A stretch of DNA of 54,111 bases from Marinoscillum sp. Lineage in GTDB: Bacteria > Bacteroidota > Bacteroidia > Cytophagales > Cyclobacteriaceae. Location of the stretch: contig JAMWZA010000019.1 in NCBI GenBank assembly GCA_024305105.1, forward strand, positions 1 through 54,111. Direction: 5' to 3'. The first letter of the stretch is position 1. The number at the start of each line of letters is the position of its first letter. The translations under genes and the position numbers were made by a program. Positions 34,522-43,120 of the stretch are shown here, piece by piece. Under the pieces are notes generated by a model. The model searched no databases and was not told the origin of the DNA. It saw nothing but the letters and a program-made list of their open reading frames with translations.

Positions 34522-36078
34522 ATGAAAGAGTATTTTGGTAGTAACCTGAAGAATGATATTCCAGCGGGATTAGTTGTGGCACTTGTTGCACTTCCTCTCT
34601 GTTTAGGAATTGCGCTGGCCTCTGGAGCCCCGGCATTTTCAGGTATTTTAGCTGGAATTGTGGGTGGTCTGGTCGTAGGGATGATCAGTGGCTCTCAGCT
34701 AAGTGTAAGTGGGCCAGCTGCTGGTTTAGCTGTCATTGTGTTAAACGCCATAGAAAGCCTAGGGGCTTTTGAATCATTCCTATTGGCAGTATTTCTTGCC
34801 GGAGCAATTCAGTTTATCCTGGGAATCCTAAAAGCGGGTGTTATTGGACACTTTTTCCCATCTTCTGTGATCAAAGGAATGCTTGCAGCCATCGGACTCA
34901 TCCTGATTCTAAAACAAATTCCTCATGCGTTAGGTGATGATCAGGACTATGAAGGAGACGAAAGCTTTTTTCAACCAGACGGTCAAAACACCTTCACGGA
35001 AATCGCTCTGGCCTTTCAGAACATTGATATGGGTGCATTGATTATTAGCCTTAGTGCGTTAGCCATACTAATCATCTGGGAACGTCCTTTCATGAAAAAG
35101 CAAAAGTGGACCAACATAGTTCCGGGTGCTTTAGTAGCAGTAGCCTGGGGGGTAATTGCCAACGCAGTTGTCTATGCTGGTTATGCTTCCGATATGGTAT
35201 TGACCGGAAGACACATGGTTTCCTTACCAGTGAGCGAATCGTTTGATGAATTTGTAGGCTTCTTTACATTCCCCGATTTCTCTCAATTAGGCAATCCGGA
35301 AATCTATGTAACAGCCGCCACAATTGCGATCATTGCCAGTCTTGAAACGCTGTTGAGTCTGGATGCTGTTGACAAACTCGACCCTTACAAACGTATTGCC
35401 CCGGTCAACCGGGAATTAACAGCACAGGGGGTGGGTAACATGGTATCAGGACTAATTGGCGGTTTGCCTATCACGGCAGTTATCGTTCGAAGTACGGCAA
35501 ATATCAGCTCTGGTGGTCGAACGAAAGTTTCCGCTGTATTCCATGGCTTCCTCCTCGCTACTTCGGTCGTTTTCTTTCCGGACGTATTAAATATGATTCC
35601 AAAAGCCGCATTGGCAGCAGTTCTTTTAGTGGTTGGGTATAAATTGGCTAAGCCCTCGCTATTCAAAGATTTGTATGCGAAAGGCAAAGACCAATTCCTA
35701 CCATTTATCATTACCATTGTGGCGATATTAATGACCGACCTTTTGATCGGTATTACAGTGGGAATAGTCATTGGCTTATTCTTTGTGATTAAAAGTAATC
35801 TGCATCAGGCCATCATTGTAACTAAGCCTAAGGACAATGAATACCTGATCACTTTACAAAAAGATGTGAGTTTCCTTAACAAAGCATTTTTAAGAAGAAC
35901 ATTGAGAGATATTCCAGATGGCTCCCACGTAATTGTTGATGAAACTGAATCTATCTTCGTGGATTATGACATTCTGGAAACCATTGAAGATTACAAATCC
36001 ACTGCCAAGAATGCAAATATTAGTGTAGAAATCAAACCAGCAAAAGTTTCTAAGTCTCCCAAATTTGCCGATGTGTAA
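34522..36078 (+). CDS. SulP family inorganic anion transporter
   Basis: A 518-residue SLC26/SulP permease. The family signature region 'NDIPAGLVVALVALPLCLGI' and 'GMISGSQLSVSGPAAGLAVI' opens the transport core; 'TIAIIASLETLLSLDAVDKL' and 'VGNMVSGLIGGLPITAVIVR' hold the substrate-site helix 8-like and 10-like regions. A C-terminal segment after residue 430 ('SFLNKAFLRRTLRDIPDGSH', 'VDYDILETIEDY') looks like a shortened STAS domain. It could carry sulfate or bicarbonate; the usual clue, an adjacent carbonic anhydrase or sulfur gene, is absent here. The 290 bases upstream are AT-rich and probably hold its promoter. It is followed by a small lipoprotein gene 46 bases away. Confidence 0.9.
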   Translation: MKEYFGSNLKNDIPAGLVVALVALPLCLGIALASGAPAFSGILAGIVGGLVVGMISGSQLSVSGPAAGLAVIVLNAIESLGAFESFLLAVFLAGAIQFILGILKAGVIGHFFPSSVIKGMLAAIGLILILKQIPHALGDDQDYEGDESFFQPDGQNTFTEIALAFQNIDMGALIISLSALAILIIWERPFMKKQKWTNIVPGALVAVAWGVIANAVVYAGYASDMVLTGRHMVSLPVSESFDEFVGFFTFPDFSQLGNPEIYVTAATIAIIASLETLLSLDAVDKLDPYKRIAPVNRELTAQGVGNMVSGLIGGLPITAVIVRSTANISSGGRTKVSAVFHGFLLATSVVFFPDVLNMIPKAALAAVLLVVGYKLAKPSLFKDLYAKGKDQFLPFIITIVAILMTDLLIGITVGIVIGLFFVIKSNLHQAIIVTKPKDNEYLITLQKDVSFLNKAFLRRTLRDIPDGSHVIVDETESIFVDYDILETIEDYKSTAKNANISVEIKPAKVSKSPKFADV

Positions 36079-36124
36079 TTCGGAGTTATGCCAAGAAAAT
36101 GATTAGTTTGTCGTTTCATTACCT

Positions 36125-36349
36125 ATGAGACACAGATTTCGTTTTCTTGGCATCCTTTTGATCTTTCTTTGTAGCGCGCTACTATTCTCAGGCTGCCACG
36201 CCTCCTACTACAAAGTACCCATCACAAAGTCGAGAAAACACTTTCGTCCATACGACAGTAAAAGAGATCGGGGTAAAAAACGTGTGAAGGTTAGAAAATA
36301 CAAGTCATTAAAGCGAACCAAGAAGATTAATGAGAATAATAAAAACTAG
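36125..36349 (+). CDS. Small basic lipoprotein, hypothetical
   Basis: A 74-residue protein with a lipoprotein signal ('LGILLIFLCSALLFSGC' with an LFSGC lipobox) and a strongly basic tail rich in Lys and Arg ('RKHFRPYDSKRDRGKKRVKV', then more KRTKK). I know no family for it. After processing, about 50 residues remain, with about twenty positively charged. Its last 20 bases overlap the start of the gamma-glutamyltransferase gene in another frame, so the two are translationally coupled. The charge could let it bind lipopolysaccharide, nucleic acid or teichoic-like polymers; this is only inference. Confidence 0.65.
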   Translation: MRHRFRFLGILLIFLCSALLFSGCHASYYKVPITKSRKHFRPYDSKRDRGKKRVKVRKYKSLKRTKKINENNKN

Positions 36350-38021
36350 CCTGATCATCACTTTTTGTTGGGCCATTGTATCATGCTCACCAGGTTCTAA
36401 GACTCCTAAAGTTGGTGCGATCGGTGACAGTGCCATGGTCGTATCGGCACATCCCTTAGCTACCAAGGCTGGTTTGAGTATTCTCAAGGCTGGTGGAAAT
36501 GCATATGATGCAGCCATAGCCACTCAATTTGCTCTTGCTGTGGTTTATCCTCGTGCCGGGAATATTGGAGGTGGCGGCTTTGCCGTGATCCGTGAAAGTG
36601 ATGGCAAAGTTGCTACTTTGGATTACCGGGAAAAAGCACCGCTTGCTGCTTACAAAGCCATGTTTCAAAACGACAGTGGCCAGGTGATTTCTGAAAAAAG
36701 CACATTGGGTCATTTGGCTGCAGGCGTGCCAGGTAGTGTGGCTGGAATGTGGGGAATCTATCAGCGATACGGATCCCTTCCATGGGATCGATTAATGGAA
36801 CCTGCGATTCAACTCGCGTTTCTCGGTTTTACGATTACTGAGGATGAAGCTGCCGCACTGAACGAGAAGCAGAAAGATTTCATTGCTGCCAATGATTGGG
36901 AACCTTGGGTGATCAAAGAAGGCGGCTGGCGTGCAGGTGACTATGTGAAACAGGTACAGCTGGCAGCTACTTTATCTTTCGTTAGAGACTCTGGAAGAGA
37001 TGGCTTTTACAAAGGCATAGTAGCACAGCAGATAATCAATGAAATGAACAGAGGTGATGGCATCATCACAGCAGAAGATTTGGAATCTTATCAACCTGCC
37101 TGGAGAAATCCATTGATTGGTAAGTACAAAGGCCATACGGTCATTTCGATGCCTCCAACTTCCAGTGGCGGTATTGCGGTAATGCAATTACTGCAAGGAG
37201 CTGAAATAGTAGACTTAGGTAGCCACCCACATAACTCTACAGCATCAGTTCACCTGATGGCTGAAATTGAAAAACGCGTTTTTGCTGATCGGGCGAAACA
37301 CCTTGGTGACCCGGATTATTACAATGTCCCTACTTCCACTCTATTGTCAAACACCTACAATTCTGAACGCTTTAATGGAATAAATACCACAGACATCACC
37401 CCATCCAATCAAATAAAAGGCGGAGATATCCCCTATGAATCAGACCAAACAACTCATTTTTCCATCGTAGATAAATTTGGCAATGCAGTATCGATCACCA
37501 CCACGCTTAATCTGAATTACGGATGTAAAGTTTGGGTAAAAGGTGCCGGCTTTGTGCTTAACAATGAAATGGACGACTTCAGCGCTAAACCTGGTGTGCC
37601 GAACTACTTTGGGTTGATAGGTGCTGAAGCCAACGCTATCGCTCCAGGCAAACGAATGCTGAGTTCCATGACACCTACCATTCTGGAAAAAGACGGCAAG
37701 TTAAAAGCGGTAATTGGAAGCCCGGGCGGAGCTACCATCATCACATCAGTATTCCAAACCATTATCAACATAGTAGACCATCAAATGACCATGCAGGAAG
37801 CTGTAGAAGCTAAGAAAGTACACCACCAGTGGCTTCCTGATCAAATAAAGATGGAAACCAATGCGGTATCTACACAAACCCTTACTGAACTAACCGAGCA
37901 AGGCTACCAAATACAACAAGTAGATAAAATAGGTAGGACAGATTGCATTCTCGTAAGACCTGACGGCAAGCTTGAAGGTGGCGCAGACCCGCGTGGAGAT
38001 GATTATGCGGAAGGCTATTAA
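36330..38021 (+). CDS. ggt: Gamma-glutamyltransferase, lipoprotein
   Basis: Transfers or hydrolyses the gamma-glutamyl group of glutathione and related peptides. The proenzyme autoprocesses: 'SDQTTHFSIVDKFGNAVSIT' holds the Gln373/Thr374 cut site, so Thr374 becomes the N-terminal nucleophile of the small subunit. Other marks are 'AIATQFALAVVYPRAGNIGG' with the GGGGF stretch, 'LNNEMDDFSAKPGVPNYFG', and 'PGKRMLSSMTPTI'. The leader 'MRIIKTSLIITFCWAIVSC' ends in a VSC lipobox, so it is probably membrane-anchored in the periplasm or on the outer membrane. It ends convergently with the OmpA-like gene with 4 bases of overlap. Length (563) is normal for the family. Confidence 0.93.
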   Translation: MRIIKTSLIITFCWAIVSCSPGSKTPKVGAIGDSAMVVSAHPLATKAGLSILKAGGNAYDAAIATQFALAVVYPRAGNIGGGGFAVIRESDGKVATLDYREKAPLAAYKAMFQNDSGQVISEKSTLGHLAAGVPGSVAGMWGIYQRYGSLPWDRLMEPAIQLAFLGFTITEDEAAALNEKQKDFIAANDWEPWVIKEGGWRAGDYVKQVQLAATLSFVRDSGRDGFYKGIVAQQIINEMNRGDGIITAEDLESYQPAWRNPLIGKYKGHTVISMPPTSSGGIAVMQLLQGAEIVDLGSHPHNSTASVHLMAEIEKRVFADRAKHLGDPDYYNVPTSTLLSNTYNSERFNGINTTDITPSNQIKGGDIPYESDQTTHFSIVDKFGNAVSITTTLNLNYGCKVWVKGAGFVLNNEMDDFSAKPGVPNYFGLIGAEANAIAPGKRMLSSMTPTILEKDGKLKAVIGSPGGATIITSVFQTIINIVDHQMTMQEAVEAKKVHHQWLPDQIKMETNAVSTQTLTELTEQGYQIQQVDKIGRTDCILVRPDGKLEGGADPRGDDYAEGY

Positions 38022-39538
38022 TTTCCCTTGCGCACTTCAAATTCCACTCTTCTATTGAGCTTTCTGGTAGTCTCTGATTCATTGCTGGCAACAGGCTGCT
38101 CTCCTCCATAGCCTTCTCCATCGATCCGCTCATTGGAAATTCCCTTTGACATTAAATAATCCTCTACAGCGTACACCCTTTCTTGAGACAACTCTACATT
38201 TAGCATGGCATTCCCCACATTATCTGTGTGGCCTTTTAAAAAAATATTTACCTCCGGGTTTTCATTGAGCATTTCCACCACCAAATCCAGTTCTTCTTCA
38301 GATCCCTCTATAAAATTGGCAGTACCTCTGTAAAACAATACATGCTCCAGTGTAATGACGTTCCCCTCTGATAGTGGCTCCAGGGCGATTTCATAAACAT
38401 CCTCAACACTCATCGTATCCAGGTCGTAGCTCATTTTAGCAGAAAAATATCCTTCAGATTTGAACTCCAAGCTTACTTGCCCCAAGGATTTAGGCACTTC
38501 AATCACCCCTTCGGAAACAGTCAGTGATGTTGTATTTTCACCCAATGAAACCGCATGTCCGTTTAGACTCTTATTAGCTCCTTTTTCCATTATTTGGAAA
38601 TGAATTAAATCGACATTTTCAGCAGCAGCATTCACCACCAGCTGCTGGGTTGTATCCAAATCTTCGACAAAATCAGCTTTAATTTTGATTCGTTTGATAT
38701 CACCATAGCCATCACTATTCAGAGTAGAAGCAAAATAAGCATAGTCTGCATCATTGCTAAAAACAAAACTCGATTCTGACCCGGTTGTATTAATTTGCTC
38801 AAGTGGTTTTGGTCTAGTCCACTGCTGCCAGGTATCATCAAGCCGCTCGGAATAAAAAATATCAAAACTACCAGCTCCACCATGACCATTACTGGCAAAG
38901 TACAGCGTCTTATTATCCGGTGCCAGAAAAGGCGATACATCCTGAAATTTAGAATTCACCATCATCCCTAGATTCTTGGGTGCAGACCATCTCCCGTCAT
39001 TGCCGAGTACACAAACAAACAAATCATCCACTCCATAACCCAAATTATTCTCCAAACTAAGAACCAGATACCTTCCATCACGCGAAATGCTTCCCGTCTG
39101 TAAGGGCGACCTATTTTTGAAATAAGGAATGTCAATATCGATTACAGTTCCTGAGGTACTTTGAGCTATTACCTTACCATAATACAAGCCCTTATCGTAC
39201 CAGACATAGTTCATCAGAAAATATTGACCATCCGGCGTATACCCAATCGGTGAGGTGAAATTTTGATCATTTACTGATAGGTTGGCAGGTGGAGTCCAGA
39301 CAGAATCAACCAGCTCTGAGGTCCAGATATCTCCCAAATCCTGAAAACCCCCTACGTTATCAGGATGTCGCTCACGGGTGAAGCAGATTTTTGAATTGTC
39401 AAAATCAAAGAAAATATAATTCTCTCCTTTGCTGGAATTTATTGAGTCCAATGACTCTGGAGAGCTGAAAAATTGCAATTGTGAATATGACACATAATAT
39501 AAGATTAAGAAAAATGTGCTTAAAGACAGCTTTAACAT
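38018..39538 (-). CDS. OmpA family protein with PD40 repeats
   Basis: About 506 residues, exported ('MLKLSLSTFFLILYYVSYSQ'). The first part has PD40/WD40-like beta-propeller blades ('SPIGYTPDGQYFLMNYVWYD', 'VSPFLAPDNKTLYFASNGHG', 'SSFVFSNDADYAYFASTLNS'); a C-terminal OmpA peptidoglycan-binding domain (about residues 390-505) carries 'IFLKGHTDNVGNAMLNVELS', 'QERVYAVEDYLMSKGI' and 'NRRVEFEV'. Bacteroidota OmpA-PD40 proteins are envelope proteins, some of them linked to T9SS and gliding (PorE/SprE-like contexts); that is not shown here. The ATG start at 39538 is preferred to a TTG 15 bases upstream. A T-rich intergenic region (39540-39600) separates it from a candidate small RNA. Confidence 0.9.
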   Translation of the reverse strand: MLKLSLSTFFLILYYVSYSQLQFFSSPESLDSINSSKGENYIFFDFDNSKICFTRERHPDNVGGFQDLGDIWTSELVDSVWTPPANLSVNDQNFTSPIGYTPDGQYFLMNYVWYDKGLYYGKVIAQSTSGTVIDIDIPYFKNRSPLQTGSISRDGRYLVLSLENNLGYGVDDLFVCVLGNDGRWSAPKNLGMMVNSKFQDVSPFLAPDNKTLYFASNGHGGAGSFDIFYSERLDDTWQQWTRPKPLEQINTTGSESSFVFSNDADYAYFASTLNSDGYGDIKRIKIKADFVEDLDTTQQLVVNAAAENVDLIHFQIMEKGANKSLNGHAVSLGENTTSLTVSEGVIEVPKSLGQVSLEFKSEGYFSAKMSYDLDTMSVEDVYEIALEPLSEGNVITLEHVLFYRGTANFIEGSEEELDLVVEMLNENPEVNIFLKGHTDNVGNAMLNVELSQERVYAVEDYLMSKGISNERIDGEGYGGEQPVASNESETTRKLNRRVEFEVRKGN

Positions 39539-39593
39539 TATATGATTATTCAATGATTTTTTTTAATATTTTTTATTTTACTGACCTTTTGCC

Positions 39594-39692
39594 TAATTTT
39601 GAACTCGTGGGGCCTTGACCAGCTAACACAAAATTAAACAAGTGTATGAATGCATGAGTCCCTAACCATACCGGTTAGGGATTTCTTTTTTA
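39594..39692 (+). ncRNA. Candidate small RNA (promoter-like element plus terminator)
   Basis: In a 160-base intergenic gap the plus strand has a Bacteroidota -7-like element TAATTTTG (39594-39601), matching TAnnTTTG, then about 60 bases, then a 9-base-pair hairpin (TCCCTAACC / GGTTAGGGA, 39659-39681) followed by TTTCTTTTTT. Both flanking genes are on the minus strand and the T-run is on the plus strand, so the terminator does not serve them. No good -33 TTG is seen. An RNA of about 85 bases is inferred, not shown. Confidence 0.4.
39659..39692 (+). terminator. Rho-independent terminator, plus strand
   Basis: Stem TCCCTAACC (39659-39667), loop ATACC, stem GGTTAGGGA (39673-39681), then T3CT6. 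No plus-strand gene precedes it within the window apart from the candidate small RNA. Confidence 0.7.
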
Positions 39693-39699
39693 CATTCAA

Positions 39700-40320
39700 C
39701 TAGTTTTTCTTCACTTTGCTGACAAACCGATTATCCTTTTCATAAAACCGCCAGGGAAGCAGTGCATCTTCTTCAGCATAAGCAATGCCTATCCGCACAT
39801 CACTCACAATGTCGACTTGAGCTTGACTGTTTTGTTGGCCAATCCATAAAATATCTCCTAGCAAGTCCATACCATTTAATCTGGTAGTAATCCCCATAGC
39901 CTGACTTAGCATGCCAGGACCTGCGGTTAGTCTTTTCCCAGTTATTTCAACCCCTCTTCTGTCACGCATTCCATCCACATTGATCACTGGCTCTACCGCA
40001 CGAATCAACACCGCATCTGCCAGTCCTTCTTTATTAGTTACCACGTTAAGCAAATGATGAATCCCATAACAGAGATATACATAAGCATGTCCTCCTCTGG
40101 CATACATGATTTCTGTTCGCTTGGTTCTTTTTAAAAAAGCATGGCAGGCTTTATCATTTCTTCCGCAATACGCTTCCGTTTCCACAATTTTGCCAACGGT
40201 AATTATTCCCTCTATGTTTGTAACCAAATACTTACCTATAAGGTCTTGCGCAATCTGAACAACATCCTCGCGCTCATAAAACGATTGAGGGAGTTTTTCG
40301 TATGTAGTAAGATCATTCAT
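39700..40320 (-). CDS. DNA-3-methyladenine glycosylase (AAG/MPG type)
   Basis: A 206-residue base-excision glycosylase of the Mpg/AAG family, which removes alkylated purines and hypoxanthine. 'GKIVETEAYCGRNDKACHA' contains the catalytic Glu in 'VETEAY', and 'GGHAYVYLCYGIHHLLNVVT', 'AVLIRAVEPV' and 'KRLTAGPGMLSQAMGI' are the conserved core of the fold, which resembles formyltransferase. Family length in bacteria is about 190-210. It diverges from the DUF2911 gene with 29 bases between starts, so both promoters must overlap there or within the coding ends. No RNA terminator with a T-run is seen on the minus strand after it. Confidence 0.92.
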   Translation of the reverse strand: MNDLTTYEKLPQSFYEREDVVQIAQDLIGKYLVTNIEGIITVGKIVETEAYCGRNDKACHAFLKRTKRTEIMYARGGHAYVYLCYGIHHLLNVVTNKEGLADAVLIRAVEPVINVDGMRDRRGVEITGKRLTAGPGMLSQAMGITTRLNGMDLLGDILWIGQQNSQAQVDIVSDVRIGIAYAEEDALLPWRFYEKDNRFVSKVKKN

Positions 40321-40349
40321 TAATAACTAAAACAAACCTATTAGAAACG

Positions 40350-41216
40350 ATGAGTAAAATCGCAAAACTAACCTTAATTGGTCTTCTATTTGTCTGTGGT
40401 ACTGCTATGGCACAAATTGACACCCCACAACCGAGTCCGGCCGGATCTGTTTACAGTAAGGTGGGACTTACAGATGTAACGATTGATTACTTCCGCCCAG
40501 GAGTGAAAGGGCGTAAAATATTTGGAAGCGGCGATGCGTTTCTAGAGCAATTTGGTGAAGTGTGGAGAACTGGCGCCAACTCTGGAAGTATGGTAACATT
40601 CAGCTCCGACTTAAAAGTAGCAGGACAAGATGTAGAAGCTGGCAAATACCAGATTGTTACAATCCCTGGAGAATCAGAGTGGCAAGTAATGCTCGTTTCA
40701 GAGCCTATTGGTGGAAATGAAAGTGCTTATGATGAGTCCAAAGCTGTGGTTAAAACAACCGTGAAATCTGCGAAAACAATGAATACTGTAGAACGCATGA
40801 CTTTCCAAATTACGGACATCAGCGAAGACAATACCACTGCTAATATTCAGTTTTCATGGGCAGATGTCATGTGGAAGCTTCCTTTGGAAGTGAACTACAA
40901 AGAAGCTGTTATGAAAGAAATAGCTGAGAAAACTCAGGTAAATCCTGCTGTTTACTCTCAGGCAGCTAACTTTTACCTGAGTCAGGGTATCGAATTAGAG
41001 AAAGCTCTAGACTACATGAACAAGTACCTCGCTATAGGTGAAAACAACATGCAGTTTTGGAATGTGCATACAAAAGCACGAATTCTGGCAGCTATGGGTA
41101 AAAAGAAAGAAGCAATAGAAGTGGCTAAAAAATCAATGGAAGGCGCTAAGTCGAACCCCAATGGTGACTTTGGTTACGTAAAAAGAAATCAGGATTTGAT
41201 CGACTCACTGAAGTAG
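40350..41216 (+). CDS. DUF2911 domain-containing protein with TPR-like tail
   Basis: A 288-residue exported protein: signal peptide 'KLTLIGLLFVCGTAMAQ', then DUF2911 (about 30-175) with 'SPAGSVYSKVGLTDVTIDYF', 'RPGVKGRKIFG', 'EVWRTGANSGSMVTFSSDLK' and 'IQFSWADVMWKLPLEV', and then three TPR-like helices ('AANFYLSQGIELEKALDYMN', 'VHTKARILAAMGKKKEAIEV'). DUF2911 is almost confined to Bacteroidota and its function is unknown. It is a single gene, closed by a long structured terminator at 41243-41309. Confidence 0.9.
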   Translation: MSKIAKLTLIGLLFVCGTAMAQIDTPQPSPAGSVYSKVGLTDVTIDYFRPGVKGRKIFGSGDAFLEQFGEVWRTGANSGSMVTFSSDLKVAGQDVEAGKYQIVTIPGESEWQVMLVSEPIGGNESAYDESKAVVKTTVKSAKTMNTVERMTFQITDISEDNTTANIQFSWADVMWKLPLEVNYKEAVMKEIAEKTQVNPAVYSQAANFYLSQGIELEKALDYMNKYLAIGENNMQFWNVHTKARILAAMGKKKEAIEVAKKSMEGAKSNPNGDFGYVKRNQDLIDSLK

Positions 41217-41242
41217 TCAATCAATTTCCTATTCATTAATAT

Positions 41243-41309
41243 AAAGGCTGTCTCAAAAATCTAAAAACCTGCTGGTCTGGGAATTCAGGTTGCTTTTGAG
41301 ACAGCCTTT
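41243..41309. terminator. Long nested hairpin, probable bidirectional terminator
   Basis: A perfect 16-base-pair outer stem (AAAGGCTGTCTCAAAA at 41243-41258 / its complement at 41294-41309) encloses an inner 6-base-pair stem (AACCTG 41266-41271 / CAGGTT 41286-41291). T6 follows on the plus strand. It lies between the convergent DUF2911 and symporter genes, so it can end both. Its outer arm, ending GGCTGTCTCAAAA, resembles the terminal repeats of some Bacteroidota insertion elements, so it may derive from a tiny mobile repeat. Confidence 0.7.
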
Positions 41310-41310
41310 T

Positions 41311-42981
41311 TTATTTCTTAAATAGCTGGAAGAAGATGCTTAGAATCATGGTTACCAAACAGCCAATGGCATTATACCACAGGTAACCCAGCGAAATCAC
41401 TTCATAAACGGTCATAAAATGGAATACGATCACTGTGGTTTGCGCAATGACTGCCGCCCAGAATACAGCATTTCCTTTTACACTTTTTAGAAAGAAGGCA
41501 ACCAGAAAGATGCCCAATATGGTTCCATAAAAAACGGAACCTACGATATTGACCGCTTCAATAAGGTTTTCACTGTTTTTAGCCAAAATGGCAAATGAAA
41601 TGGCAATTGCTCCCCACAACAGTGTCAACCCTTTGGAAATAAACACATCATTCGTAGCCCCTTCCTTTTTTAGTAATCGTGTGTAAATATCAACAGTCGT
41701 AGTGGATGAAAGACTGTTTATTTCTGATGAAGATGAGGACATGGCTGCAGAGAAAATAACGGCTATGAGCAACCCAATAAGTCCATGCGGTAGATAGTTC
41801 AAAATGAAGGTTAGAAACACATAATCAGCGTCTTTGGTTTCGATATCTGGGTCCACCTTTAAAAGCAATTCCTTCACTTCCTCTCTTATCGCTATCGACT
41901 GATCATCAGCTGCCTTCATCTTTGCCGCACCTAATTCCGTAGGATTTTCTGCATACGCCAGTGCCGCCTGCTTTCTCTCACTTGTAGCTTCGGCATACTG
42001 TGCATCTAGCATGGCGTACTCTTGCTCGTAAGCCGACCCTTGGATTTGCTTCACTGAGGCGTCCTTAAAGTGTACAGGTGGTGTGTAAAACATGAAGAAG
42101 ATGTAAACCATCACACCTGTAAACAGAATAAAAAACTGCATTGGGATTTTGAGAACGGCATTGAACATTAAGCCCATCCTGCTTTCTGTAATGTTCTTGC
42201 CTCCCAGGTATCGCTGCACCTGCGACTGGTCCGTCCCGAAGTATGAGAGCGCCAGAAACAACCCTCCCGTCAAGCCTGACCAAATCGTATAACGCTTTTC
42301 CATATTGAAGTCCACATCAACTGCATTCAGTTTATCGAGGCTACCGGCTATATTTAATGCACCCGAAAATGAAATGTAATCGGTGATATAAGCCATGATA
42401 ATCCCGAAAGTGACGAACATACCGATCATGATGACCGTCATTTGCTGCTTTTGAGTGATACTCACGGCCTTTGTTCCTCCAGAAACCGTATAGACAATCA
42501 CCAACCCTCCAGTGATCAAGATGGTCATGGTTAAATCCCATTCCAATATACTCGAGAGAATAATTGCCGGTGCATAAATCGTGATTCCTGCAGCTAGTCC
42601 ACGTTGTATTAAAAACAAGAATGCTCCCAACATTCGCGTTTTTAAGTCAAATCTAGATTCCAGGTATTCATAGGCCGTATAGACCTTAAGCTTGTAAAAT
42701 ATGGGAATGAATACTGCTGAGACAATAATCAGTGCGATGGGCAATCCAAAGTAATTCTGAACAAAGCCCATACCGCTTTCATAGCCCTGACCGGGTGTAG
42801 AAATAAAGGTAATCGCACTTGCCTGAGTAGCCATTACCGATAGCCCGATGGTTCCCCAACTCATTGAGTTATTCCCAAGCAGGTAGCCTTGAATGTTGTT
42901 ATACCCTCTCGTTTTATATACCCCGTAGGAGACGATTGCCAACAACGTACCAAATAGCACGACAATATCCAGTGTATTCAT
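41311..42981 (-). CDS. Sodium:solute symporter (SSS family)
   Basis: A 556-residue inner-membrane symporter with the LeuT-like SSS core. Helix 1 to 2 reads 'SWGTIGLSVMATQASAITFI'; the unwound Na-site helix region reads 'GGTKAVSITQKQQMTVIMIG' and 'LSYFGTDQSQVQRYLGGKNI'; the late Na-binding Ser cluster is 'VIFSAAMSSSSSEINSLSST'. An Ala/Glu/Lys-rich soluble insert of about 75 residues sits before 'YVFLTFILNYLPHGLIG' and may be a coiled coil. The start ATG overlaps the stop of the 44-codon microprotein gene (TGATG), and the deacetylase lies just upstream of that, so the likely cargo is a deacetylated amino-sugar or a product of that enzyme. Confidence 0.92.
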   Translation of the reverse strand: MNTLDIVVLFGTLLAIVSYGVYKTRGYNNIQGYLLGNNSMSWGTIGLSVMATQASAITFISTPGQGYESGMGFVQNYFGLPIALIIVSAVFIPIFYKLKVYTAYEYLESRFDLKTRMLGAFLFLIQRGLAAGITIYAPAIILSSILEWDLTMTILITGGLVIVYTVSGGTKAVSITQKQQMTVIMIGMFVTFGIIMAYITDYISFSGALNIAGSLDKLNAVDVDFNMEKRYTIWSGLTGGLFLALSYFGTDQSQVQRYLGGKNITESRMGLMFNAVLKIPMQFFILFTGVMVYIFFMFYTPPVHFKDASVKQIQGSAYEQEYAMLDAQYAEATSERKQAALAYAENPTELGAAKMKAADDQSIAIREEVKELLLKVDPDIETKDADYVFLTFILNYLPHGLIGLLIAVIFSAAMSSSSSEINSLSSTTTVDIYTRLLKKEGATNDVFISKGLTLLWGAIAISFAILAKNSENLIEAVNIVGSVFYGTILGIFLVAFFLKSVKGNAVFWAAVIAQTTVIVFHFMTVYEVISLGYLWYNAIGCLVTMILSIFFQLFKK

Positions 42982-43115
42982 CAGTAAGCCCGGCTAAACA
43001 TGTACAAGAGAACAATGATCACGGCCAGTAAACTGCCTACAAGCCAATAAATGGAATTCCAGCTTTTAAAATATGGTGGGGTATCCAATTCTCGATTATC
43101 CTTTTCCTGGGTCAT
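42981..43115 (-). CDS. 44-residue single-span membrane microprotein in symporter operon
   Basis: A small frame of 44 residues between the deacetylase and symporter genes. It begins with a charged segment ('MTQEKDNRELDTPPYFKSWN'), then one clear transmembrane helix ('SIYWLVGSLLAVIIVLLYMF') and ends 'SRAY'. Its start is five bases after the deacetylase stop and its stop overlaps the symporter ATG, so it is placed for translational coupling to both. Some SSS symporters work with a small accessory membrane subunit; this may be such a subunit. No family name is known to me. Confidence 0.72.
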   Translation of the reverse strand: MTQEKDNRELDTPPYFKSWNSIYWLVGSLLAVIIVLLYMFSRAY

Positions 43116-43120
43116 GGTTT

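Noticed and set aside
34522-36078. Bicarbonate uptake module with carbonic anhydrase
   Set aside because: The SulP protein could carry bicarbonate, but no carbonic anhydrase gene lies beside it.
38018-39538. Gliding/T9SS assembly operon
   Set aside because: OmpA-PD40 proteins can be linked to T9SS, but no por/spr/gld gene is adjacent; only the giant cargo protein supports T9SS in this window.
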